Shown piece by piece: positions 1-5,602 of a stretch of DNA of 5,602 nucleotides. The position numbers and the translations under genes are program-made. Source of the DNA: an uncultured Eubacteriaceae bacterium (GTDB taxonomy: Bacteria > Bacillota > Clostridia > Lachnospirales > Lachnospiraceae); the NCBI GenBank assembly GCA_945938055.1, contig CAMEUH010000175.1, positions 1 through 5,602 of the forward strand, given 5' to 3'. Below the pieces are notes generated by a model, which saw only the letters and a program-made list of their open reading frames with translations, was not told where the DNA came from and did not search any database. Position 1 is the first letter of the stretch. Each line of letters starts with the position of its first letter.

Positions 1-2151
1 GGAGCTTCCTGCATTGTTGTAAAACCAGACGGGCAGACCAAGAATTATCCCATGGAAGAAGTGGATGAAGCAGGCTACTTTGCCGTTCTGATTCCGGGAC
101 GAAAAAAAATAAAATATACCCTGTTTATTACCTTTCCGGACGGACAAAGCAAGGAAATCCGCGACCCGTATTCCTATGATTATCCGGTAAGCCGGAAGGC
201 ATTAAAAGAATTTGAACTTGGAATTAATTACCGTGTTTATGACCTTCTGGGTGCACACGTGACCGAAGTGGACGGCGTCCTTGGAACACATTTTGCCGTA
301 TGGGCACCAAATGCAGTCCGTGTCAGTGTGGTGGGTGATTTTAACAACTGGGATGGCCGTGTGAATCCAATGCGCAAGGATTATGAAAGCGGCGTTTTCG
401 ATTTATTTATCCCTGGTATCTGGACCGGTGCTCTTTATAAATACGAAATCAAGTTTAAAGGCGGCATGGTTGGATTAAAGTCTGACCCATATGCATTCGA
501 GGCCGAACTGCGTCCGAATACGGCATCCGTGGTTTATGACATTTCTGAATTTAAGTGGAATGATGCAGAATGGCTGAAAGCACGGGATAAGACAGATGCG
601 CTCCGCTCTCCAATTTCCATTTATGAGATGCATCTTGGTTCCTTTAAAAAACCGGATGACGGAAGAGAGTTTTACAATTACCGCGAACTTGCACCAATGG
701 TAATTGACTATGTAAAAGAAATGAATTATACCCATGTGGAGCTGATGCCGATTACCGAATATCCTTTTGATGCTTCCTGGGGATATCAGGTGACAGGCTA
801 CTACGCACCAACCAGTCGTTACGGCACTCCGCTGGATTTTAAGTATTTTATCAATGAACTGCATAAGGCAGGAATCGGCGTGATTTTAGACTGGGTTCCG
901 GCACATTTTCCAAGAGACACCTTTGGTCTTTCGAATTTTGACGGCACCTGTCTGTATGAACACTTCGACCCACGGCAGGGAGCGCATCCTGACTGGGGAA
1001 CACTGATTTACAATTACGGAAGGCCTCAGGTCAAAAACTTCCTCATCGGAAGTGCCTTGTTCTGGGCAGAAGAATACCATGTGGACGGAATCCGCTCTGA
1101 TGCGGTCGCATCCATGCTTTATCTGGATTACGGAAAACAAAATGGTGAATGGATTCCGAACATGTATGGCGGCAAGGAAAATCTGGAAGCCATTGAATTT
1201 TTAAAGCACATGAACTCCATTTTCAAGAAACGCGGACTCAGTACCCTGCTGATCGCAGAGGAATCTACCGCATGGCCGAAGGTTACCGGTGATGTCGAAA
1301 ATGACTCCCTGGGCTTTGACCTTAAATGGAACATGGGCTGGATGAATGATTTTACCCATTTCATGCGTCAAGACCCTCTATTCCGAAAAGGTGTCTATGG
1401 AGAACTGACCTTCAGCATGATTTATAATTACAGCGAAAACTTTATTCTGGTCTTCTCCCACGACGAAGTCGTTCATGGAAAGGCATCCATGATTTATAAG
1501 ATGCCGGGAGAAACCATGGAAGAAAAATTTGCCAATCTGCGTGCTGCCTATGGCTTTATGTTTACCCACCCTGGAAAGAAGCTTCTTTTCATGGGACAGG
1601 ATTTCGGGCAGACCAGTGAATGGGCTGAAGACAAGGAAGTTGACTGGAATCTTCTGACCTTTGAAGGCCATAAGAAAATGCAGACCTATGTAAAGGACTT
1701 AAATGCTCTTTACCGTAGTGAGCCCGCACTTTACGAATCCGACTATGATACCTCCGGTTTCCAATGGATTAACTGCATTTCCGCAGATGAAACCATCGTG
1801 GTATTTGAGCGAATTGCATCAAACGGCGACAAACTTGTAGTCGTTGCCAACTTTACCCCGGTAAAACGTGCCAATTACAAGATTGGCGTTCCGGATGCCG
1901 GAAAATATAAAGAAATCTTTAACAGTGACAGCACCCTTTACGGCGGTGATGATTTTACCAATCCTCGTCTTAAGGTTTCCAGAAAAGACGAATGTGACGG
2001 TTTTGAGGACTCCATCCGCATCAAGGTTCCGCCAATGGGCATTGCCATTTTCCGGTTCATTCCGGTAGCCGAAGCAAAGGTTGTGGACAATGAAACTGCC
2101 AAAAAGAATATCGCTGAAAAAAATAAAAAAAATAAATCGAAGGAGAAATAG
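1..2151 (+). CDS. glgB: 1,4-alpha-glucan branching enzyme GlgB (5' end missing)
   Basis: GlgB cuts an alpha-1,4 glucan chain and re-attaches it through an alpha-1,6 bond, making the branches of glycogen in the cytoplasm. The frame is open from base 1. The residues before the first ATG (base 52) already look like the beta-sandwich N1 domain of long GlgBs, so the true start lies upstream and base 52 is not the start. In order, the 716 visible residues show: the end of N1; a CBM48 domain (about nt 250-460, GDFNNWDG); the GH13 barrel with DWVPAHF (Asp at nt 889-891), GIRSDAVASMLY (nucleophile Asp at nt 1099-1101), IAEEST (acid/base Glu at nt 1258-1260) and SHDEVVHGK (Asp at nt 1462-1464); and a C-terminal beta domain (about nt 1790-2070). 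All catalytic residues are present. Oddities are Ser next to the nucleophile, where Val is usual, and a Lys/Asn-rich tail of about 17 residues encoded by long A runs. The family call is very secure. Confidence 0.96.
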   Translation, partial: GASCIVVKPDGQTKNYPMEEVDEAGYFAVLIPGRKKIKYTLFITFPDGQSKEIRDPYSYDYPVSRKALKEFELGINYRVYDLLGAHVTEVDGVLGTHFAVWAPNAVRVSVVGDFNNWDGRVNPMRKDYESGVFDLFIPGIWTGALYKYEIKFKGGMVGLKSDPYAFEAELRPNTASVVYDISEFKWNDAEWLKARDKTDALRSPISIYEMHLGSFKKPDDGREFYNYRELAPMVIDYVKEMNYTHVELMPITEYPFDASWGYQVTGYYAPTSRYGTPLDFKYFINELHKAGIGVILDWVPAHFPRDTFGLSNFDGTCLYEHFDPRQGAHPDWGTLIYNYGRPQVKNFLIGSALFWAEEYHVDGIRSDAVASMLYLDYGKQNGEWIPNMYGGKENLEAIEFLKHMNSIFKKRGLSTLLIAEESTAWPKVTGDVENDSLGFDLKWNMGWMNDFTHFMRQDPLFRKGVYGELTFSMIYNYSENFILVFSHDEVVHGKASMIYKMPGETMEEKFANLRAAYGFMFTHPGKKLLFMGQDFGQTSEWAEDKEVDWNLLTFEGHKKMQTYVKDLNALYRSEPALYESDYDTSGFQWINCISADETIVVFERIASNGDKLVVVANFTPVKRANYKIGVPDAGKYKEIFNSDSTLYGGDDFTNPRLKVSRKDECDGFEDSIRIKVPPMGIAIFRFIPVAEAKVVDNETAKKNIAEKNKKNKSKEK

Positions 2152-2154
2152 CCC

Positions 2155-3003
2155 ATGTTACCTTTACTTTCCATGACACTTGCCGAAGCAGAAGCCAATA
2201 CCAGTATTATTATCAGTAAGCTTCTCTCCATTTCCCTGGAACTGGCAAAAAAGCTGATTATCGTCCTGTTAATCTGGCTGATTGGCAAGAAGCTGATTAA
2301 AGTTTTACTCAATATCCTTTCACGTACCTTTACCCGTACCGGAATGGACTTAAGCCTTTCTAAATTTTTGATGTCCCTGAGCAAATTTACCCTGTACGCA
2401 GTACTGGCAGTTACCATTATTGGTTCTCTTGGCATTGAAACGACCTCTCTGATTACCTTAATCGGCTCCCTGGGACTGACCGTTGGTCTTTCTCTGCAGG
2501 GTTCATTGTCTAATTTTGCCGGCGGAGTGCTGATTTTACTTTTTAAACCATTTAAGGTCGGCGATTATATCGTGGCATGCGGTTCTGAAGGAACTGTTCA
2601 GGTCATTGACCTTCTTTATACCAAGTTATACACCGTGGACAATAAGATGATTACCATTCCAAACGGAACCCTTGCCAACAGTAACATTACCAATGTCGCT
2701 GCACAGCCGGAACGCCGTGTGGATGTATCCATTGACGTAAGTTATGACACCAGCCTGGATGAGGCCAAAAAGGTGCTCGATTCGGTAATCCGTTCTACTC
2801 CACAGGTTCTTAAGGACCGCGATATCACCATCTTTGTGGATGAGCTTGGAGCAAGCGGCATTACCATCGGTACACGCTGCTGGGTGAAAAGTGAAGACTA
2901 CTGGACTGTACTTTGGGACTTACGTGAACGCTTTAAAAATGCCATGGATGAACATCATATTTCCATTCCATATCCTCAGATGGATGTCCATGTAAAAGAA
3001 TAA
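2155..3003 (+). CDS. mscS: Small-conductance mechanosensitive channel, MscS family
   Basis: This is a membrane channel that opens under membrane tension and lets solutes out during hypo-osmotic shock; known relatives are homoheptamers. At 282 residues it is about the length of E. coli MscS (286) and matches that simple architecture. Three membrane helices lie at about residues 30-52, 72-92 and 96-130, followed by a cytoplasmic beta domain and an alpha/beta C-terminal domain. The pore helix reads LGLTVGLSLQGSLSN, with Leu108 and Leu112 at the places of the E. coli gate leucines L105 and L109, and Gln115-Gly116 at the hinge. E. coli Ala106 is replaced by Thr109, which could alter helix packing. 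FKPFKVGDYI, ITIPNG and the end motif IPYPQMDVHVK are typical. The start is set by AAGGAG at 2140-2145, 9 bases before the ATG and inside the end of glgB. Only three bases separate it from the glgB stop, so it is probably co-transcribed and translationally coupled with glgB. Confidence 0.95.
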   Translation: MLPLLSMTLAEAEANTSIIISKLLSISLELAKKLIIVLLIWLIGKKLIKVLLNILSRTFTRTGMDLSLSKFLMSLSKFTLYAVLAVTIIGSLGIETTSLITLIGSLGLTVGLSLQGSLSNFAGGVLILLFKPFKVGDYIVACGSEGTVQVIDLLYTKLYTVDNKMITIPNGTLANSNITNVAAQPERRVDVSIDVSYDTSLDEAKKVLDSVIRSTPQVLKDRDITIFVDELGASGITIGTRCWVKSEDYWTVLWDLRERFKNAMDEHHISIPYPQMDVHVKE

Positions 3004-3021
3004 TATGTTAAGGAGATTTCC

Positions 3022-4389
3022 ATGTATCAATGTCGTTCCTGCGGCGGACGTCTTCGGTTTGACATTCCGTCCCAGCAGTTAAAATGTGAATACTGTGGTA
3101 CACTCTACGACCCATACTCTGTCGAGGATGGTCCTGCTGCCACAGAACAGAGTTTTTATGATGTGACTGTATTTTCCTGCCCCCAGTGCGGAGGAGAAAT
3201 ATACAGTACTGATGTGACCGCAGCCGGATTTTGCAGTTTCTGCGGTGCCTCAACCATTTTAAACCGCCGTCTGTCCAAAGAACAGCGACCGGTAGAAGTT
3301 ATTCCATTTTCCCAGACAAAGGAAGATTGCAAGAAGGCTTATTCCGATGCATTAAAACACGCTTTCTTTGCACCAAAGGAATTAAAGGATGAAACCTATA
3401 TTGACGGTTTTCGTGGAATATACATGCCTTACTGGGTTTATCACTTTACCCAGAAGGGACCTGTTTCTATTCCTGCATCCGTCAGTTACCGCAGGGGCGA
3501 TTACATCATTACCGACCATTACCGTCTGACCGGCAATCTGGATGCCAGCTATGACGGGCTTTCTTATGATGCATCCTCCTCCTTTGCAGATAATATCAGC
3601 GAACGGATTGCCCCGTATAACATTTTTGAAAGTAAGCCATTCACGCCATCCTATCTGAGTGGCTTCTATGCAGATTTATCCGATGTTCCTCCTTATGTTT
3701 ATTCTAAGACACTAAAGGAAACCACCCAGAAAGAAAGTTTTGAGAAAATCTGCTCTTCCCGGGAGTTTGGAAAGTATACCATTAATTCCACCAGATCCTG
3801 TCTCAATGACATCAGCCAGCAGGAATCCGTGAAATTGACCATGTTTCCGGTATGGTTTCTTTCCTATCGTAAAAAGGACCGAATTGCCTATGCAACAGTG
3901 AACGGACAGACCGGAAAGGTTGTTCTTGACATTCCGGTGGATCTTTTCAAGTTCTCGCTGGGCTCTTTTTTCCTTGCTATGATAATTTTTGTCCTGCTGA
4001 ACCTGTTTTTTACGCCGAAACCAATGGTTACCCTGCTAATTAGTTCTGTAATTGCAATCATAACGACTATTTTCTACTTTATTGAAATGAAAAATATTAG
4101 AAAACGTGAAACCCTTGAAGACGATAAAGGTGCACAGATACACCGACGTTTTCGTTCTTCCTCAACCCATACCAGCCAGTTACCTGCCATCCTCAGTATT
4201 CTTTCCGTGATTGGTGCCATTGCAGTATTCATCATAAATCCAGTCTCGGACTTATACTATTATGGAGCCTGTGTCTGTTTACTGGTAATTGAATTTTTCC
4301 TGCTGCTGGAGCTGGTTGGAAAATATAACATTCTGTCGACCAGACCATTGCCGCAGTTTAACCACAAGGGAGGTGATGACCGTGCATAA
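3022..4389 (+). CDS. Membrane protein with two N-terminal zinc ribbons (TFIIB-type zinc-ribbon family)
   Basis: The exact function is unknown. The 455-residue protein starts with two Cys4 zinc-ribbon sites: C4-x2-C7 with C22-x2-C25, and C53-x2-C56 with C71-x2-C74. A long soluble region follows, with motifs I recall from bacterial TFIIB-type zinc-ribbon proteins: GIYMPYWVY (residues 132-140), then FPVWFLSYR and VNGQTGKV (275-300). Four hydrophobic segments follow at about 311-329, 334-354, 388-406 and 411-431. The loop between the second and third is rich in Lys and Arg, and there is no signal peptide, so both ends and the zinc ribbons are predicted to be cytoplasmic. The ATG has a good ribosome site, AAGGAG at 3010-3015 with 6 bases of spacing, and lies 18 bases after the mscS stop. 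Its last 8 bases overlap the next gene. Despite the ribbon name, no DNA-binding or transcription role can be claimed; a membrane assembly or sensing role is equally possible. The architecture is secure and the function is not. Confidence 0.85.
   Translation: MYQCRSCGGRLRFDIPSQQLKCEYCGTLYDPYSVEDGPAATEQSFYDVTVFSCPQCGGEIYSTDVTAAGFCSFCGASTILNRRLSKEQRPVEVIPFSQTKEDCKKAYSDALKHAFFAPKELKDETYIDGFRGIYMPYWVYHFTQKGPVSIPASVSYRRGDYIITDHYRLTGNLDASYDGLSYDASSSFADNISERIAPYNIFESKPFTPSYLSGFYADLSDVPPYVYSKTLKETTQKESFEKICSSREFGKYTINSTRSCLNDISQQESVKLTMFPVWFLSYRKKDRIAYATVNGQTGKVVLDIPVDLFKFSLGSFFLAMIIFVLLNLFFTPKPMVTLLISSVIAIITTIFYFIEMKNIRKRETLEDDKGAQIHRRFRSSSTHTSQLPAILSILSVIGAIAVFIINPVSDLYYYGACVCLLVIEFFLLLELVGKYNILSTRPLPQFNHKGGDDRA
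4368..4384 (+). promoter_or_regulatory. Ribosome binding site that decides a GTG start
   Basis: GGGAGGTGAT (4368-4377) is a near-complete match to the anti-Shine-Dalgarno end of 16S rRNA and lies within the last codons of the zinc-ribbon gene. GGAGG ends at 4373. The GTG at 4382 is 8 bases downstream, which is ideal spacing. The in-frame ATG at 4376 would have only 2 bases and overlaps the binding site itself. The GTG is therefore preferred as the start of the TPM gene. Confidence 0.7.
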
Positions 4390-5158
4390 ATCATTATGTC
4401 ATGAGAAAATCTGCCAGCTGATTTTACTGGGATTCCTCGCAGGAATCTTCTTAATCTGCCTGCTATTACCACTCCCAGTCAAGGCAGAAGAAACTTCTGT
4501 CTATGAAGTTCTCATTGAGGATGATGCACAGCTTCTGAGTGCTTCAGAGGAAAAAGATTTGCGTGCCATTATGACAGAGCTTTCTGTCTATGGAAATGTA
4601 GCTTTTAAATCCATTCAGCATAATCCAGGTTCCACCTCCAGCTACATCAGCAACTATTATTACAATACCTTTGGCTCACAGAGCGGAACCGTTTTCTTAA
4701 TCGACATGGATAACCGGTATCTTTGGATTTACAGTGATGGTGCCATGTATGAGGTCATCACGGACAGTTATGCCGATACCATAACCGACAACGTATACCG
4801 TTATGCCTCCAGCGGCGATTATTACAAGTGCGCAAGCGAAGTCTTCCGGCAGGAGCTGTCTCGCCTTAAGGGTCAGCAGATTTCCCAGCCGATGAAGTAT
4901 ATTTGTAACGGACTACTTGCCGTTACACTGGCTTTGCTCTTAAATTACTTTATTGTGCTCTTTCTGTCCCGCTCCAGAAAGCCTTCCCGTGATGAACTTA
5001 TGGCTAATATTAAAAACTACTGCCTGTTTGACGGTGCCCGTGCAAATTTTGTAAACCAGACCAGAAAATATTCTCCGCAAAGCTCCGGAAGCAGCGGGGG
5101 ACATTCCGGCGGTGGCGGCGGCCATCATTCCGGTGGCGGCGGTGGACATCGTTTCTAA
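4382..5158 (+). CDS. TPM-domain membrane protein with signal peptide and Gly/His-rich tail
   Basis: The precise function is unknown; TPM-domain proteins (Psb32/YgcG-like) are membrane-anchored, and some plant members act in photosystem repair. The 258-residue protein has a hydrophobic signal segment at residues 10-32 with a likely cleavage after VKA (residue 35). A TPM-like domain spans about 40-165, with the usual opening DDAQLLSASEEKDL and a beta strand GTVFLIDMDNRYLWIYSDG. A membrane helix follows at about 176-196, then the basic stretch SRSRKPSR, and a tail holding two back-to-back copies of HSGGGGGH (residues 241-256) before the final RF. This predicts the TPM domain outside and the tail in the cytoplasm. 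Gly-rich C-termini are common in YgcG-like proteins, but the regular histidines stand out. The first 8 bases overlap the zinc-ribbon gene, which implies coupled translation. FLIC near residue 26 is not a proper lipobox, so a lipoprotein is unlikely. The start could instead be the ATG at 4376. Confidence 0.82.
   Translation: MHKSLCHEKICQLILLGFLAGIFLICLLLPLPVKAEETSVYEVLIEDDAQLLSASEEKDLRAIMTELSVYGNVAFKSIQHNPGSTSSYISNYYYNTFGSQSGTVFLIDMDNRYLWIYSDGAMYEVITDSYADTITDNVYRYASSGDYYKCASEVFRQELSRLKGQQISQPMKYICNGLLAVTLALLLNYFIVLFLSRSRKPSRDELMANIKNYCLFDGARANFVNQTRKYSPQSSGSSGGHSGGGGGHHSGGGGGHRF
5102..5149 (+). repeat. Two 24-base tandem repeats encoding HSGGGGGH twice
   Basis: Units 5102-5125 and 5126-5149 each begin with CATTCCGG and end with CAT. 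They encode the same eight residues, HSGGGGGH, in frame at the end of the TPM protein. The copies differ at four third-codon positions, all synonymous, so the repeat is exact at protein level but not at DNA level. Confidence 0.9.
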
Positions 5159-5206
5159 GAAAAACACAAAACTGGTCTTTACCCTTTTTAAATGAAAAAG
5201 AACCAG
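5158..5206 (-). terminator. Second, overlapping terminator-like hairpin on the minus strand
   Basis: CTGGTCTTT (5172-5180) can pair with AAAGAACCAG (5197-5206) with a single bulged base. Read on the minus strand, the closing ACCAG is followed by a U-rich run, TTTTGTGTTTTT (5171-5160), as in an intrinsic terminator. It shares the GAACCAG segment with the terminator at 5200-5235, so the two stems exclude one another. It may be a backup terminator for the cupin gene. On the plus strand this stem has no U tract. Confidence 0.5.
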
Positions 5207-5244
5207 CATCCGCCGCTGTAACCGGATACTGGTTCTCTCTCTTT
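5195..5244. terminator. Shared bidirectional rho-independent terminator between convergent genes
   Basis: The arms GAACCAGCATCCG (5200-5212) and CGGATACTGGTTC (5223-5235) form a 13-position stem with a 10-base loop. Twelve positions pair on both strands. The eighth is a C/A mismatch in the plus-strand RNA but a G/U wobble in the minus-strand RNA. On the plus strand the stem is followed by TCTCTCTCTTT, a weak U tract. On the minus strand it is followed by TTTTT (5199-5195). It therefore looks stronger for the cupin transcript, whose stop ends only 7 bases before the stem. It should also end the glgB-to-TPM transcript. Confidence 0.85.
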
Positions 5245-5602
5245 AATATTCTTCTCGTTCTGCATCTTCTTTCGTTCGGTGTACCGTTCCCCGAGGATGC
5301 TTTGGAGGTGCATATACCGTGGAAATTTTTAGGGAATTTCTGCCAACATTCAGAACATTATGCCAGGTTCCTGCCGGCACAAACACCACATCTCCCCTGC
5401 ACAGATTCTGTTGATAATCTGCCTGTTCCCTGCATTTTCCCATAAATACCACTGCATTTCCCTGTTCGATTCTGATAATCTGGTCTGTATCTTCATGGAT
5501 TTCTAAGCCAATTTCTCCACATGGTGGAATGCTCATAAGAGTCATCTGCATATGACATCCTGTCCAGACTGCCGTACGGAAATTCTGATTTTGAACTGCC
5601 AT
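5243..5602 (-). CDS. Small single-domain cupin protein (probably missing its N-terminus)
   Basis: This is a cupin beta-barrel protein of unknown substrate; relatives are usually annotated only as cupin-domain proteins. The 119 visible residues carry the second cupin motif in textbook form, GDVVFVPAGTWHNVLN (residues 70-85, metal-ligand His81). The first motif is a variant, GLEIHEDTDQIIRIEQG (residues 32-48). His36 is kept, but Asp38 and Gln41 stand near the usual second His and the Glu, so metal binding may differ. A conserved tail, YAPPKHPRGTVHRTK (residues 97-111), identifies the subfamily. The only visible ATG is the last three bases of the window. Relatives, as I recall them, have more residues before the NFRTAVWTG motif, so the true start is probably beyond the edge and no ribosome site can be judged. 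The gene converges on the TPM gene and is not part of the plus-strand operon. Confidence 0.85.
   Translation of the reverse strand: MAVQNQNFRTAVWTGCHMQMTLMSIPPCGEIGLEIHEDTDQIIRIEQGNAVVFMGKCREQADYQQNLCRGDVVFVPAGTWHNVLNVGRNSLKISTVYAPPKHPRGTVHRTKEDAEREEY

Noticed and set aside
52..54. ATG at 52 as the start of glgB
   Set aside because: The frame is open to base 1 with family-like sequence before this ATG, and no ribosome binding site precedes it; it is an internal Met.
1868..2068. 66-residue plus-strand frame inside glgB
   Set aside because: It is out of frame within the conserved C-terminal domain of GlgB and has no independent support.
1938..2435. 165-residue open frame on the minus strand across the glgB-mscS junction
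   Set aside because: It lies opposite two clear genes, has no ribosome site and shows no recognisable family motif; it is an antisense shadow. Other minus-strand frames inside glgB were dropped for the same reason.
4289..4381. An upstream ATG at 4289 for the TPM gene
   Set aside because: It would overlap the zinc-ribbon gene by about 100 bases, has no ribosome site, and adds a non-signal-like leader before a clear signal peptide.
4382..4500. TPM protein as a lipoprotein
   Set aside because: The Cys at residue 26 follows F-L-I, which does not fit a lipobox, while an A-type cleavage site (VKA) sits at the end of the hydrophobic stretch.
5102..5149. Short repeats considered as a CRISPR or attachment site
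   Set aside because: The two units are adjacent with no spacer, and they are coding in frame.
4940..5209. 89-residue minus-strand frame opposite the TPM tail
   Set aside because: Its Ala-rich part is the antisense of the Gly-rich repeat and it runs into the terminator; not a gene.

Overview
The window looks like ordinary chromosome from a Gram-positive anaerobe of the Clostridia, most likely a Lachnospiraceae gut bacterium. This is an inference from three things: a clostridial-style glycogen branching enzyme, strong AGGAGG-type ribosome binding sites, and the family look of the zinc-ribbon/TPM gene pair and of the cupin. Nothing in the sequence fixes genus or species. No mobile element, phage gene, CRISPR array, tRNA or rRNA was seen.

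Layout: four plus-strand genes lie nose to tail from base 1 to 5158 with almost no spacing. They are a 1,4-alpha-glucan branching enzyme (glgB, cut at its 5' end by the window edge), an MscS-type mechanosensitive channel (3 bases after the glgB stop), a membrane protein with two N-terminal zinc ribbons (18 bases after the mscS stop), and a signal-peptide-bearing TPM-domain protein with a Gly/His-rich tail. The last starts at a GTG inside the end of the zinc-ribbon gene. The spacing, same orientation and lack of room for promoters imply one transcript. A minus-strand cupin gene converges on this cluster from the right edge, where it is probably also cut. The 84-base gap between the two stops holds overlapping hairpins that act as a shared bidirectional terminator, with a second terminator-like hairpin on the minus strand.

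How the genes may work together: glgB makes the alpha-1,6 branches of glycogen in the cytoplasm, while MscS releases solutes when the membrane is stretched. A link through turgor or carbon storage is possible, but shared transcription is all the sequence shows. The zinc-ribbon and TPM proteins form the most interesting unit. Both are predicted membrane proteins and their genes overlap. One carries two Cys4 zinc sites, and the other a tandemly duplicated HSGGGGGH tail predicted to lie on the same cytoplasmic side. They may be a poorly characterised envelope module.
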